64,000 bases of DNA. Source: Halolactibacillus miurensis. Its GTDB lineage: Bacteria; Bacillota; Bacilli; Bacillales; Amphibacillaceae. The DNA lies in NCBI RefSeq assembly GCF_900116255.1, contig NZ_FPAI01000011.1, positions 1 to 64,000 on the forward strand. The letters are read 5' to 3'. This document shows, one piece after another, positions 26,356-36,787 of the stretch (within the stretch, counting starts at the first letter, position 1; each line of letters opens with the position of its first letter). A program made the translations under genes and the position numbers. The notes under the pieces are model-generated. The model was not told the DNA's origin and did no database searches. It was given only the letters and a program-made list of their open reading frames with translations.

Positions 26356-26388
26356 CATGGTAACGACTGAAAGAGAAGGGGTTAACAA

Positions 26389-27597
26389 ATGGATGTTTTC
26401 AAACCAGCCGAGCCGATTTTAACACGCTTAATTGAAGCAGGTTATGAGGCTTATATCGTTGGAGGTTCTGTGCGCGATTACTTATTAGGACGACCGATTA
26501 ATGATATTGATATTGCGACAAGTGCACGACCTGAAGATGTCTCAGCGCTCTTTAGTCAGGTTATACCAGTAGGTATTGAACATGGTACCGTGATCGTTCG
26601 TCATGATCACACATCATTTGAAGTCACAACGCTACGTGAAGAAACGACGTATAGTGATCGACGTCATCCTGATAAGGTTAACTTTGTCACGGATGTCACA
26701 AAAGATCTAGCTCGTCGTGACTTTACTATGAATGCGATTGCTCTTACGCAAATGGATGCGCTTATTGATCCCTTTGGTGGGCAAGTGGATATTAATCATA
26801 AACGGATTCGGGCAGTTGGTAATCCTGCTGCACGCTTTAATGAAGATCCCTTAAGAATGTTGCGAGCGATTCGCTTTAGTAGCCAACTTGGCTTTGCGAT
26901 TGAACAGAAAACTAAAACAGCGCTCACAGAGTCGCTTGCCTTGATTGATCATGTCTCTATTGAACGGATTCACGTCGAATTGGATAAGTTTTTTCAAGGA
27001 GTATATTTACATGAGGCGCTGATGCTTGAGGAAACAGAACAGTTACTCTTGCGTTTACCCTTTTTCAAAGAGTTTACAACAGTGATGGATGATTTAAAGC
27101 GTGTGAAAAGAGCCTTTCACAGTCTCATAGATGCGCTGGTCTATATCGGTTTTCGTCATCAAAATACCGCGTTAAAGTCTGTTTATGAGGCTTACCGGTT
27201 ATCCAATGTTCAAAAGCGGGAGGCTAACATGCTTTATACATCGCTTACGTGTTATCAAAGTCAGCAACCCTTACCGTTGATCGCCTATCATTTAACTCCT
27301 CAGCTGTATCATCGCTTTACCGATTTAGCTGATCGTCTCTTCGATGAGACGCTATCATTAGAGGACTTAACAAAAATACATCAACAGTTACCCATTCATT
27401 CAAAACAAGACATAGCCCTCTCAGGCAATGATGTGATGCAATTATTTCCTGAGCGTAAACGCGGCAGATGGATTGGTCATATACTTGACCAACTTGAAGA
27501 GAAGATTATTACCGGTGAACTACCAAATCAACGAGAACAACTAAAGGAGTGGGTCATATGGTCCTATCCAATCGAGAAAAAATCATTCAATTATTAG
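26389..27597 (+). CDS. cca: CCA-adding tRNA nucleotidyltransferase
   Basis: A 402-residue class II CCA-adding enzyme (B. subtilis Cca has 397). The nucleotidyltransferase head has GGSVRDYLLGRPINDIDIATSA at about 26-47, with two catalytic aspartates in DID. RRDFTMNAIA near 110 and EDPLRMLRAIRF near 152 follow. It repairs or builds tRNA 3' CCA ends. Its 3' end overlaps birA by 40 bp. Confidence 0.95.
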   Translation: MDVFKPAEPILTRLIEAGYEAYIVGGSVRDYLLGRPINDIDIATSARPEDVSALFSQVIPVGIEHGTVIVRHDHTSFEVTTLREETTYSDRRHPDKVNFVTDVTKDLARRDFTMNAIALTQMDALIDPFGGQVDINHKRIRAVGNPAARFNEDPLRMLRAIRFSSQLGFAIEQKTKTALTESLALIDHVSIERIHVELDKFFQGVYLHEALMLEETEQLLLRLPFFKEFTTVMDDLKRVKRAFHSLIDALVYIGFRHQNTALKSVYEAYRLSNVQKREANMLYTSLTCYQSQQPLPLIAYHLTPQLYHRFTDLADRLFDETLSLEDLTKIHQQLPIHSKQDIALSGNDVMQLFPERKRGRWIGHILDQLEEKIITGELPNQREQLKEWVIWSYPIEKKSFNY

Positions 27598-28550
27598 CAC
27601 AAAATATGCATACGTATGTGTCAGGACAATGGTTATCTGACCAACTCGGTATTTCAAGGACAGCGGTCTGGAAGCAGATGAAACATTTAGAGGAAGATGG
27701 TTATCATTTTAAAGCTGTTCCAAATAAAGGCTACCGATTAATTGATATGCCGGATAAGGTAAGTGAAAACACGTTATTTTGGGGGCTAGATACCGATGTG
27801 CTCGGTCAGATGTTAGAATACCACGACCAATTAACATCGACACAAGATTTAGCGCACACCCGGGCTAGAGAAAATAAGCCGGATGGCTATCTAGTTGTCG
27901 CTGATTCACAAACGAAGGGACGAGGAAGGCTACACCGGGCGTTCAGTTCGGAAAATAAAAACGGGGCATGGTTTAGTTTTATTTTAAGGCCAGAGCTATC
28001 GCCCGTTGAAGCCCAAAAAATCACCTTACTAACAGCGGTGAGCTTGGTGCGCACGATTAAACAAAAAACAACACTTGAACCCAAAATTAAATGGCCGAAT
28101 GATATCTTAATAAATGGTAAAAAACTTGCCGGTATTTTAACGGAGATGCAAGCAGAACAAGACCAAATTCATTATATGGTGATTGGTGTAGGTGTAAATA
28201 TTAATCAACGGCTGGATGAGTTTCCAGAAGACCTCCGTGATACGGTGACATCACTCATGATTGAAACGGATGAACGCTTTAAGCGGCGTTATTTTATTCA
28301 AGACTTCTTAAAACATTTTGAAACCTTATACCGCACCCTATTAACGGACGGGTTTGATTCGATTAAAGATGAATGGGAACAGCACGCTTTCAGGCGAGGT
28401 GAGACATTAACTTACCGATTGGGTGACAAAGAAAAAAGTGGCGTCTTTGTTGGCATTCATGAGACCGGGGCGTTGCTTATTAAAAATGGAGATCAAACCG
28501 ATCGATTGTATTCAGCAGACATTCACTGGTTTGAAGGAGGTCACACATGA
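27558..28550 (+). CDS. birA: biotin operon repressor / biotin-protein ligase
   Basis: 330 residues of bifunctional BirA. An N-terminal winged helix-turn-helix ([21 protein letters not shown], about 20-40) binds DNA. The ligase domain has KGRGRLHR near 117, [17 protein letters not shown] near 175 and a C-terminal SH3-like part. It makes biotinyl-AMP, biotinylates carboxylases and represses biotin genes. ATG 27558 follows AAAGGAGTGG and lies inside the end of cca. Confidence 0.95.
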   Translation: MVLSNREKIIQLLAQNMHTYVSGQWLSDQLGISRTAVWKQMKHLEEDGYHFKAVPNKGYRLIDMPDKVSENTLFWGLDTDVLGQMLEYHDQLTSTQDLAHTRARENKPDGYLVVADSQTKGRGRLHRAFSSENKNGAWFSFILRPELSPVEAQKITLLTAVSLVRTIKQKTTLEPKIKWPNDILINGKKLAGILTEMQAEQDQIHYMVIGVGVNINQRLDEFPEDLRDTVTSLMIETDERFKRRYFIQDFLKHFETLYRTLLTDGFDSIKDEWEQHAFRRGETLTYRLGDKEKSGVFVGIHETGALLIKNGDQTDRLYSADIHWFEGGHT

Positions 28551-29374
28551 AAACGATTCTTGATTTTTATCAGATGAAACAAAACCGAGAGAAGGCTGTG
28601 ATGATTACCGCTTATGATTATCCGTCAGCAAAAATGGTTGAACAATCAGGCGCAGACTTAATTTTAGTGGGGGATTCATTAGGCATGGTGATGCTAGGGT
28701 ATGACTCAACAACCGATGTTACGCTTAGTGATATGGTTCATCATGCGAAAGCGGTTAGACGCGGGGCAAAAGAGACCTTTATTGTCGTGGATATGCCCTT
28801 TATGAGTTACCATATTTCAGTTGAAGACGGATTAATGAATGCCAAAAAACTGTTTCAAGCATCACAAGCACAAGCGTTAAAATTAGAAGGTGCAAGTGAG
28901 ATGGTGTTAACGTTAACGAAACGTTTAACTGAAGCAGGGATTCCGGTCGTGAGTCATCTCGGACTGACCCCGCAATCAGTCCATGTGATGGGCGGCTTTA
29001 AAGTTCAAGGAAAAGACAAGCAATCAGCCGAAAAGTTGATAGAAGACGCAAAAAAGGTCGAACAACACGGCGCTGTCATGTGTGTATTAGAAGGTATTCC
29101 AGCCCCGCTAGCTGATAAAATTACGTCAGCGTTAACAATTCCGACGATCGGTATTGGCGCAAGTTTAAGCTGTGATGGTCAAGTTCTTGTTTATCATGAC
29201 TTGTTGCAGTATGGGACGAGTCGCTTAGCGAGATTTGTGAAACCTTACGCAGATTTAAATCTGACCATTAATCAAGCGCTTAGTACCTTTGTGAGAGAGG
29301 TTAAACAGACACAGTTTCCTGAGGAAAAACATACCTATCAGTTAAATGAAGGTGTGTCGTTAGAGGAGGAATGA
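28547..29374 (+). CDS. panB: 3-methyl-2-oxobutanoate hydroxymethyltransferase
   Basis: A 275-residue TIM-barrel enzyme of pantothenate synthesis that makes ketopantoate from alpha-ketoisovalerate and methylene-tetrahydrofolate. Motifs are [30 protein letters not shown] near 40, the metal- and substrate-binding [17 protein letters not shown], and a C-terminal IGIGAS. It overlaps birA by four bases (ATGA). Confidence 0.96.
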   Translation: MKTILDFYQMKQNREKAVMITAYDYPSAKMVEQSGADLILVGDSLGMVMLGYDSTTDVTLSDMVHHAKAVRRGAKETFIVVDMPFMSYHISVEDGLMNAKKLFQASQAQALKLEGASEMVLTLTKRLTEAGIPVVSHLGLTPQSVHVMGGFKVQGKDKQSAEKLIEDAKKVEQHGAVMCVLEGIPAPLADKITSALTIPTIGIGASLSCDGQVLVYHDLLQYGTSRLARFVKPYADLNLTINQALSTFVREVKQTQFPEEKHTYQLNEGVSLEEE

Positions 29375-29379
29375 GTCCG

Positions 29380-30237
29380 ATGGAAATGATCTACACGATT
29401 GATGACTTGAAGCGCTATGTGAAAGGAAAACAAGACGCTAATCAGACGATTGGCTTTGTGCCAACGATGGGGTATTTACATGAGGGGCATACGACATTAA
29501 TTGACTATGCGAGAGAAGAAAATGACGTGGTTGTGGTTAGCGTGTTTGTTAATCCCCTCCAGTTTAATGACCCACATGATTTAGAGGCGTACCCTCGGAG
29601 TGAGGCCCATGACACAAACATCTGCGCCGCACAGGATGTCGATGTTTTATTTATGCCACATGCACGTGAGATGTACCCATTGGAAATAGGGGTGACGATG
29701 ACTTTAACGAAACGCATGGGGGTCCTCTGTGACCGCACGAGACCCGGACACTTCGGTGGTGTACTGACGGTGTTAACTAAATTATTTCATCTCGTTGAGC
29801 CAACCCGTGTCTATTTCGGTTTAAAAGATGCCCAACAAGTGGCTGTCGTTGATTTATTAATTCAAGACTTTAATTTTAATATCATCTTACGACAGATCCC
29901 AACCGTCAGGGAACCTGATGGATTAGCGAAAAGTAGCCGTAATGTTCATCTCAGTGCTGACGAACGTCTTGAAGCCCCGCTGATTTATCAAGCGCTTAGT
30001 GAGGCAAGGACAATGATCACTAACGGTGAACGGAATCAACAGATCATTCTGTCACATGTTCAGGCTGTTATCAATCAAAGTCGTCACGCTGAGATTGATT
30101 ATATTGAACTGTTGAGTTATCCTCAATTAGAAGCCTTAACATCATTAAAAGGACAGGTGATTCTCGCCTGTGCGGTTAAGTTTGAAAAAGCGAGATTAAT
30201 TGATAACGTCATTATTGACATGAAGCTTGATGCTTAA
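29380..30237 (+). CDS. panC: pantothenate synthetase
   Basis: A 285-residue ATP-dependent ligase of pantoate and beta-alanine. FVPTMGYLHEGHTTLI near 24-39 carries the HIGH-like motif, and the KMSKS-like AKSSRNVHLS lies near 180. Also seen are SVFVNPLQF and YFGLKDAQQ. The start at ATG 29380 is preferred because GAGGAGGA at 29363-29370 abuts the alternative ATG 29371, which overlaps the panB stop. ATG 29386 is a further possibility. Confidence 0.95.
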   Translation: MEMIYTIDDLKRYVKGKQDANQTIGFVPTMGYLHEGHTTLIDYAREENDVVVVSVFVNPLQFNDPHDLEAYPRSEAHDTNICAAQDVDVLFMPHAREMYPLEIGVTMTLTKRMGVLCDRTRPGHFGGVLTVLTKLFHLVEPTRVYFGLKDAQQVAVVDLLIQDFNFNIILRQIPTVREPDGLAKSSRNVHLSADERLEAPLIYQALSEARTMITNGERNQQIILSHVQAVINQSRHAEIDYIELLSYPQLEALTSLKGQVILACAVKFEKARLIDNVIIDMKLDA

Positions 30238-30315
30238 AAACAATCAAGCTAACAATCAATGAATGCATGACACAAAAAAAACATGACATCCACATCAAAG
30301 AAGGGATCGATCATT

Positions 30316-30702
30316 ATGTTTCGTACGCTAATGAAAGGTAAGTTACACCGCGCCCGTGTCACGGAAGCTAACTTAAATTATGTGGGTAGCATCACGATTG
30401 ATCAAGCGCTTATGGAAGCGATTGATTTGCTACCCCATGAGAAAGTCCAAATAGTCAACAATAATAATGGTGCACGCCTTGAAACGTATGTCATTCCTGG
30501 TAAGAGACACAGTGGTGTCATTTGTTTAAACGGGGCTGCAAGTCGATTGGTTCAACCAGGGGATATTGTGATTATCGTTAGTTATGCGCTCGTATCAGAA
30601 GAAGACTTAACGACATTTACACCTAAAGTTGCCATTTTAAATGAAGACAATACGATTAAAGAGATGATTGACCAAGAAGCCCCACGCACCATTATTGAGT
30701 AA
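30316..30702 (+). CDS. panD: aspartate 1-decarboxylase
   Basis: A 128-residue pyruvoyl enzyme that makes beta-alanine from aspartate for panC. The self-cleavage site Gly-Ser appears in YVGSITID (Ser near residue 25), and the pro-enzyme start [18 protein letters not shown] is typical. ATG 30316 follows GAAGGG. An in-frame upstream ATG (30283) would add 11 residues not found in the family. It ends the pan cluster, as in B. subtilis. Confidence 0.96.
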   Translation: MFRTLMKGKLHRARVTEANLNYVGSITIDQALMEAIDLLPHEKVQIVNNNNGARLETYVIPGKRHSGVICLNGAASRLVQPGDIVIIVSYALVSEEDLTTFTPKVAILNEDNTIKEMIDQEAPRTIIE

Positions 30703-30743
30703 ACATGAGTGTCACGTGAAAACTATGATTGAAGGTGAGCGAG

Positions 30744-33398
30744 ATGACGACATTTGCGGTTGTCGATTTAGAAACAACAGGAAACCAAAAACAAGATCGA
30801 ATCATTGAAATCGGGATTGTCATCTATCGCGATCAACAGATTGTCAAAACGTATCAAACCCTTATTAATCCGCATAGACATATTTCTCGGTTTATCGAAC
30901 ATTTAACGGGTATTAATAATGCGATGGTGATGGATCAACCGACATTCGAAGAAGTAGCGAATGATATTCATCATTTATTTGATGAAGCTTATTTTGTTGC
31001 GCATAATGTGCCGTTTGACTTAGGTTTTTTAAATCAAGAATTTGCCCGTGTTGGTCTTGAAAAACTTAACGTCAAAACATTGGATACGGTCGAACTAAGT
31101 CGCATGATGTTGCCAAAAGCTCCAGGATTTAAGTTGAATCAACTGGCTCAATTTTTAGCACTGACCCATGATGATCCCCATCGAGCCCTATCAGATGCCT
31201 ATGTGACAACCGAATTATTAAAGGTGTTATTAAGTGAGTTAACGCAATTACCAAAGACGACCTTAAAGAAATTGTTGCCGTTAGCTGAGAAGTTGAAAAG
31301 TGATGTGATTCCAATCATTCATGACAGCCTTAATAAACCGCAAGCGGATCTAATTAAAGAGACAGAGGATCCATATGATTATCATTATGGTTTAGCGATT
31401 AAACGTGTCACTGACATCAAACCGAATCGATCTGAACCGATAACGCAATCGTTTGGTGACTGGCTAGATACATTTGAGACGGCGTTTAATGTACCACTTC
31501 GTCTCGGTCAACGCGAAATGAGTGAAGCGATTTATCATGCCTTTGTGACGCAATCATCGGCGTTGATAGAAGCGGGAACAGGAATAGGTAAAACGATGAG
31601 TTATCTCCTTGCGGCTATCTACTTTGCTAAAACATCAAAGGAGAAAGTGTTTATAAGTACCTATTTAAAGCAGCTTCAAAAACAGGTGCTACATGAAGAA
31701 GTACCCAAAATATTGGCTCATCTCTCTGAAACGTGTCAGATTGAAGTGTTAAAAGGGAAAAATCAATATGTAAGTTTAAAACGTTTTAGTGAGTGGATTG
31801 TGAAAACGGATAATGACCACTATGACTTTACTTTAACAAAAGCGATTGTCCTTATTTGGTTAACGAAAACAGAAACGGGTGATGTTGATGAAATTCAATT
31901 ACCTCGGAGTGGGTATCAATTGTTTCATCAATTTTCTCACCGCTTTGATACAGATGAAATACAAGCCTTTAGTTATTATGAACATAAACTAGCCCAAATC
32001 GAAGTAGCAGATATCGTTATCGTTAACCATGCGCTTATGCATCAATTGATTCTGCAAGATAACATGCCTCTCAATCGACTGATTATTGATGAGGCGCATC
32101 ACTTACCAGAAGTGATTGAGCAAGAAGAAGGGTTAATGTTTCACTCTCAAGCGATTCATGCCTTTTTAAATCAAGTGGTGCATCGTTTAAAGACATTTGA
32201 TGTGTTAGATAGCAAGATGAAAGCCGCTATTGAAGATATAAAATATGATTATCAATGTTTCATTGATTACGCCCGTCAGTTTATGACCCATCACATGACA
32301 GCGGAACGATCAAAGAAGATGGTTACGATTGACCCGTCAGCTGCTGCGTTTGCAACGATGAAGGTAATGTATGAACGGTTTAAATTGTTGCTTGACGACC
32401 TACTTAAAGACGTTTATCGTACCCCACATCCGTTGATTCGGGAAGAGCTCACACCGATTGTTTCAGCCTTTTTGGCACCGTACAACCAATTTTTTATCGA
32501 GGATTCCACAGATGCTGTGTATTGGTTAGAAATGGATTTGACTCATCAGCAACAGCCGATCAGGTTTTATAAAAAACCAGTCGATATTAGTGAGACTGTG
32601 AATCGCTATTACTTTACTAAAGAGCGATCAGTCATTTTAACGAGTGCGACATTAACGGTGAATCATCGCTTTGATTATTTACAAGACCAATTAGGGATTG
32701 AAAAACCAATCAATACGTATCGCTTTCCAGCACTATATCCGACTGAGGACAACGTTCAAGTCCTTGTCCCAAATGATTTTCCGCGTCTTGATAATCGTGA
32801 AACGACCGCTTATATTGAGGCGTTAAGTGAACTTGTTTTTTCTTTAGCCGATCTAACTAAAGGACGTATGTTGATTTTATTTAATTCTTATCACATGTTA
32901 AAAGAGACGTATGCGTTATTAGAAGAACTGTTTCAAGATGATTACGTCTTAATTGCTCAAGGAATCTCAAGCGGGAGTCATGAAAAATTAAAGAAACATT
33001 TCCAACAAACAGACCAAGCTATATTGCTCGGAACCCATGCCTTTTGGGAAGGGTTAGATATCCCGGGTGATGATTTGAAATGCGTTGTCATTGCTCGATT
33101 ACCGTTTCAATCACCGAGCCAGCCAGTCATTGAAGCAAAATTGAAGCGAATAGAAAGCAACGGTCAATCAGGTTTTTATTGCTATTCATTACCTGATGCG
33201 GTTATTCGCTTTAAACAAGGTTTTGGAAGATTAATTCGTCATGAAACAGATATAGGTATCGTTGTCGTGACAGATGATCGCCTGGTAACGAAAAGTTATG
33301 GTCGAACATTTATTGAATCGCTACCGTCAGTACCTGTCTTTCATCGACGTACGACAGAATTGTTAGACATGGCTCAAACATTCTTGAGTGACAAGTAA
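30744..33398 (+). CDS. dinG: 3'-5' exonuclease / helicase-like protein DinG
   Basis: 884 residues. The N-terminal DEDDh exonuclease domain begins VVDLETTG (Asp8, Glu10), and an HxxxxD-type HRALSDAYVT lies near 150. A superfamily 2 XPD-like helicase follows, with Walker A EAGTGIGKT near 280, DEAH in IIDEAHHLPE near 448 and GTHAFWEGLDIPG near 765. The Fe-S cysteines of E. coli DinG are not evident, as in other Gram-positive forms, which in Staphylococcus act mainly as nucleases. The start at ATG 30744 follows GAAGGTGAG. No LexA box was found upstream, despite the name. Confidence 0.93.
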   Translation: MTTFAVVDLETTGNQKQDRIIEIGIVIYRDQQIVKTYQTLINPHRHISRFIEHLTGINNAMVMDQPTFEEVANDIHHLFDEAYFVAHNVPFDLGFLNQEFARVGLEKLNVKTLDTVELSRMMLPKAPGFKLNQLAQFLALTHDDPHRALSDAYVTTELLKVLLSELTQLPKTTLKKLLPLAEKLKSDVIPIIHDSLNKPQADLIKETEDPYDYHYGLAIKRVTDIKPNRSEPITQSFGDWLDTFETAFNVPLRLGQREMSEAIYHAFVTQSSALIEAGTGIGKTMSYLLAAIYFAKTSKEKVFISTYLKQLQKQVLHEEVPKILAHLSETCQIEVLKGKNQYVSLKRFSEWIVKTDNDHYDFTLTKAIVLIWLTKTETGDVDEIQLPRSGYQLFHQFSHRFDTDEIQAFSYYEHKLAQIEVADIVIVNHALMHQLILQDNMPLNRLIIDEAHHLPEVIEQEEGLMFHSQAIHAFLNQVVHRLKTFDVLDSKMKAAIEDIKYDYQCFIDYARQFMTHHMTAERSKKMVTIDPSAAAFATMKVMYERFKLLLDDLLKDVYRTPHPLIREELTPIVSAFLAPYNQFFIEDSTDAVYWLEMDLTHQQQPIRFYKKPVDISETVNRYYFTKERSVILTSATLTVNHRFDYLQDQLGIEKPINTYRFPALYPTEDNVQVLVPNDFPRLDNRETTAYIEALSELVFSLADLTKGRMLILFNSYHMLKETYALLEELFQDDYVLIAQGISSGSHEKLKKHFQQTDQAILLGTHAFWEGLDIPGDDLKCVVIARLPFQSPSQPVIEAKLKRIESNGQSGFYCYSLPDAVIRFKQGFGRLIRHETDIGIVVVTDDRLVTKSYGRTFIESLPSVPVFHRRTTELLDMAQTFLSDK

Positions 33399-33463
33399 AG
33401 AGGTAAAAAACATGGAGAAATCTTAAAAAAGCCTCGATAAGCATTATGTTTCCTTAGAAAACC

Positions 33464-33472
33464 TGCTATAAT
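33464..33472 (+). promoter_or_regulatory. promoter of ypmA-ypmB-aspB-asnS
   Basis: TG-C-TATAAT, a perfect extended -10, lies about 58 bp upstream of ypmA. The -35 (TTATGT, 33444-33449) is weak. Confidence 0.55.
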
Positions 33473-33529
33473 ATAACAAGGTTTATCATTACTTGTCATA
33501 AACACAAAATAACTAAAGGTTGGGATACA

Positions 33530-33703
33530 ATGCGTAATGAAAAAATAGAAACATTATCAACGGTTAAGTTACAGAACAACCCAGAACTCTATAAAATAGT
33601 TGATAGTTTGAACCGGACATTAAAGGATGATGATTTGATGTTTGGTTTAGCACTAGATGAGGATGACGATGAGACAGCAATCTTCACAATTTATCGAACT
33701 TAA
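33530..33703 (+). CDS. ypmA: YpmA-like small protein (DUF4264)
   Basis: A 57-residue ORF from ATG 33530 to TAA 33701-33703: starts MRNEKIETLSTVKLQNN, continues ELYKIVDSLNRTLK and MFGLALDEDDDETAIF, and ends TIYRT. This matches the YpmA family in length, sequence pattern and position just before ypmB. The ribosome binding site (AAAGGTTGGG) is moderate. The ypmB start lies inside its last 35 bases, so translation is probably coupled. Its function is unknown. Confidence 0.85.
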   Translation: MRNEKIETLSTVKLQNNPELYKIVDSLNRTLKDDDLMFGLALDEDDDETAIFTIYRT

Positions 33704-34193
33704 TTACTTTAAAATTGTTGTCAGTATTTTATTACTTATAGGTTTATTCAGCGTTGGTTATAGCATTCATCTGTACGGTGTCATTCGCGATCATGAAGAC
33801 CAAGGGTTTGAACAATCGATCGCACGTGTAAAAGAAGCTTATGACCCATCAACGATTGAAGAGGTGACTCGTTATCACGGGGAAGTCTTTTATCATGTGA
33901 TTCACACACGTGATGAAGAAAGTGTCACCTATTACTTTGTGAATCAAACAGATGAAACGGCCGCGATTACCACTTACACAGTGGCATCTAATGACCCACT
34001 TCAGCCAATGATAGCAACATTTAAGTCTGAAAGACCGACCAACAAAGTGATTCGTGTGAACGTAGGTTTAAGACAGCAAGTACCGATTGTTGAAATCGTT
34101 TCAACCACAACATCTGGTACAGTTCGTTATGATTATTACCGATTAACCGATGGTACATATGAAAGTGGCTTAACCTTAAATAATGTGAACTAA
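33669..34193 (+). CDS. ypmB: YpmB-like membrane-anchored protein (DUF5590)
   Basis: About 174 residues. A single N-terminal membrane segment (about 13-35, FKIVVSILLLIGLFSVGYSI) is followed by an extracytoplasmic domain with two similar YxVxxTRDEESVTYYFVNQ-type strands, typical of YpmB. The start is uncertain among ATG 33657, 33663 and 33669. 33669 is chosen because GAGG sits 6 bases before it. It precedes aspB as in B. subtilis. The function is unknown, possibly at the cell wall. Confidence 0.82.
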   Translation: MRQQSSQFIELNYFKIVVSILLLIGLFSVGYSIHLYGVIRDHEDQGFEQSIARVKEAYDPSTIEEVTRYHGEVFYHVIHTRDEESVTYYFVNQTDETAAITTYTVASNDPLQPMIATFKSERPTNKVIRVNVGLRQQVPIVEIVSTTTSGTVRYDYYRLTDGTYESGLTLNNVN

Positions 34194-34207
34194 GGAAAGG
34201 TGATTAT

Positions 34208-35395
34208 ATGCAATTAGCAAAACGTGTACAAACACTGACGCCCTCCACAACTTTAGCAATTACCGCAAAAGCGAAGGCACTAAAAGACAGTGGACATGAT
34301 GTGATTGGTTTAGGCGCAGGTGAACCTGACTTTAATACGCCCGAATATATTATCGAAGCCGCAGAGCGTGCCATGCGCAGTGGTTTAACGCGTTACACGC
34401 CATCGGGTGGTATTTTGCCACTTAGAGAAGCGATTGCACGTAAAATGTTAAAAGATCAAGGCATTGATTATGACGCCGATCAAGTCGTTGTGACAACTGG
34501 TGCCAAACATGCGTTGTATACCTTATTTCAAGTGTTGTTAAATCCTGGTGACGAAGTCATCGTACCTGCTCCTTATTGGGTCAGTTATCCGGAACAAATT
34601 AAGCTTGCTGAAGGTGAACCTGTGTTTGTTTTAGGTAAAGAGGCGAATCAGTTTAAATTAACGCCCGAACAATTAGAACAAGCCATCACCGAAAAAACAC
34701 GAGCGGTTATTATTAATTCCCCGAGTAACCCAACAGGAATGATGTATACAAGAGACGAATTAATGGCCCTAGGCAAAGTCTGTATCAAACATAATATTAT
34801 CATTGTATCAGATGAAATATATGAGAAGTTGATCTATACAGACCAGCCACATGTTTCCATTGCCTCATTATCAGAACAACTAAAAAAACAAACCGTGATC
34901 ATCAATGGTGTGTCAAAATCACATGCGATGACGGGGTGGCGAATTGGTTATGCGGTCGGGCGGAAAACAATCATTAAGGCGATGACAAATCTGTGTAGTC
35001 ATTCAACATCTAATCCGACAACAATTAGTCAATATGCTGCGTTAGCTGCCTATACTCATGAAGAAGAAGAGATTACTCAAATGGTTGCCTCATTTAACGA
35101 AAGATTAGCGTACACATACGATTTATTAACACGTGTGCCTGGTATGACTTGTGTTAAACCGCACGGAGCGTTTTATTTGTTCCCGAATGTAGAAAAAGCG
35201 ATTGACATGTGTGGTTTTAGTGATGTCGAAGAATTTTCAACAGCTCTGCTAGAAGAAGAACAAGTGGCTGTGATTCCGGGTACTGGTTTTGGCGCACCGA
35301 AAAATATCCGAATATCGTACGTGATTAAGAAAAGTCAATTAGAAGATGCGATGATCCGCATGACCCGCTTTATTGAGCGGCATGCAAAAATATAA
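34208..35395 (+). CDS. aspB: aspartate aminotransferase
   Basis: 395 residues of a class I/II (subgroup Igamma) PLP aminotransferase. [12 protein letters not shown] near 36, NSPSNPTG near 176, the PLP-lysine region [17 protein letters not shown] near 235, and a C-terminal Arg in PKNIRISYV are visible. It interconverts oxaloacetate/glutamate and aspartate/2-oxoglutarate. GAAAGGTGA precedes ATG 34208. The product supplies asnS via asparagine synthesis and panD. Confidence 0.95.
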   Translation: MQLAKRVQTLTPSTTLAITAKAKALKDSGHDVIGLGAGEPDFNTPEYIIEAAERAMRSGLTRYTPSGGILPLREAIARKMLKDQGIDYDADQVVVTTGAKHALYTLFQVLLNPGDEVIVPAPYWVSYPEQIKLAEGEPVFVLGKEANQFKLTPEQLEQAITEKTRAVIINSPSNPTGMMYTRDELMALGKVCIKHNIIIVSDEIYEKLIYTDQPHVSIASLSEQLKKQTVIINGVSKSHAMTGWRIGYAVGRKTIIKAMTNLCSHSTSNPTTISQYAALAAYTHEEEEITQMVASFNERLAYTYDLLTRVPGMTCVKPHGAFYLFPNVEKAIDMCGFSDVEEFSTALLEEEQVAVIPGTGFGAPKNIRISYVIKKSQLEDAMIRMTRFIERHAKI

Positions 35396-35420
35396 GAGAG
35401 AGATTTTGGAGGGAAGTTTG

Positions 35421-36713
35421 TTGAAAACAACCATTAGTAAAGTAAATGAACATTTAAATGAAGAAGTAAAAATGGGCGCTTGGCTTAGTAACAAGCGTTC
35501 AAGTGGTAAGATTGCTTTCTTACAATTACGCGATGGCACAGGGTTTATTCAGGGTGTTGTCGTTAAAGCAGCGGTATCAGAAGAAGTCTTTAACTTAGCG
35601 AAATCTTTGACACAAGAATCATCGGTTTATGTGACAGGAACAATTGTAGAAGATACGCGCTCGCCTTTTGGTTATGAAATGCAAGTCACTGACCTTGAAC
35701 TCATTCATGAATCCGTTGATTTCCCTATCACGCCAAAAGAACACGGGACCGAGTTTTTAATGGACCACCGTCACCTTTGGTTACGTTCAAAACGACAACA
35801 TGCGGTGATGAAGATTCGCAATGAAATTATTCGCGCGACTTACGAATTCTATAATAAAGAAGGTTTCATTAAGATTGATCCACCTATCTTAACAGGTTCT
35901 GCAGCGGAAGGGACAACGGAACTCTTCCATACCCAATACTTTGATGAAGAAGCCTACCTATCTCAAAGTGGTCAACTTTATATGGAAGCAGCCGCAATGG
36001 CCTTTGGGAAAGTTTTTTCATTCGGACCAACGTTCCGTGCAGAAAAATCAAAAACACGTCGTCACTTGATTGAATTCTGGATGATTGAACCTGAAATGGC
36101 CTTTATGGAACATGAAGAAAGTTTACAAGTACAAGAACAATACGTGAGTTACTTAGCGCAATCTGTTGTTGAAAACTGTGCGCTGGAGCTTGATATTTTA
36201 GAGCGCGATGTTGACAAATTAAAACAAATACAAGCGCCATTCCCACGTATTACGTATGATGAAGCCGTTGAATTATTAAAAGATAAAGGCTTTGATGATA
36301 TTGAGTGGGGAGAAGACTTTGGCTCACCTCATGAAACAGCGATTGCCGAAAGTTTTGATAAACCTGTCTTTATTACGCATTATCCAAAAGATATTAAAGC
36401 TTTCTATATGAAGCCAGACCCAACCAACGAAGCGGTTGTGCTTTGTGCCGATTTAATCGCACCGGAAGGCTATGGTGAAATTATCGGAGGCTCACAACGG
36501 ATTGATGATTTAGACTTAATGAAACAACGTTATGAGGAACATAACTTATCAGGTGATGCTTACCAGTGGTATTTAGAATTGCGTCAATACGGTTCAGTGC
36601 CACACGCTGGTTTTGGTTTAGGATTAGAGCGAACCGTTGCTTGGTTTAGTGGGGTTGAGCACGTACGTGAGACGATTCCATTCCCACGTTTATTAAACCG
36701 TCTGTATCCATAA
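35421..36713 (+). CDS. asnS: asparaginyl-tRNA synthetase
   Basis: 430 residues, exactly the B. subtilis AsnS length. An N-terminal OB fold (about 1-105) is followed by a class IIb catalytic core with motif 2 [24 protein letters not shown] near 210-233. Motif 3 is [15 protein letters not shown] near 400-414. The start is TTG 35421, six bases after GGAGGGA. The aspB-asnS-dnaD-nth order is that of B. subtilis. Confidence 0.96.
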   Translation: MKTTISKVNEHLNEEVKMGAWLSNKRSSGKIAFLQLRDGTGFIQGVVVKAAVSEEVFNLAKSLTQESSVYVTGTIVEDTRSPFGYEMQVTDLELIHESVDFPITPKEHGTEFLMDHRHLWLRSKRQHAVMKIRNEIIRATYEFYNKEGFIKIDPPILTGSAAEGTTELFHTQYFDEEAYLSQSGQLYMEAAAMAFGKVFSFGPTFRAEKSKTRRHLIEFWMIEPEMAFMEHEESLQVQEQYVSYLAQSVVENCALELDILERDVDKLKQIQAPFPRITYDEAVELLKDKGFDDIEWGEDFGSPHETAIAESFDKPVFITHYPKDIKAFYMKPDPTNEAVVLCADLIAPEGYGEIIGGSQRIDDLDLMKQRYEEHNLSGDAYQWYLELRQYGSVPHAGFGLGLERTVAWFSGVEHVRETIPFPRLLNRLYP

Positions 36714-36734
36714 GCTTATATGTGACCATAAATA

Positions 36735-36764
36735 AAAACCCTCGGATCTTGTCCGGGGGTTTTC
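36735..36764 (+). terminator. terminator after asnS
   Basis: AAAACCCTCGGA/TCCGGGGGTTTT, 12 bp with one G-U pair, loop TCTTG, then TTTTC within the stem end. It lies within the dnaD leader, so dnaD may rely partly on read-through. Confidence 0.75.
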
Positions 36765-36787
36765 ACCATCATGTGAATGGGGGAAGA

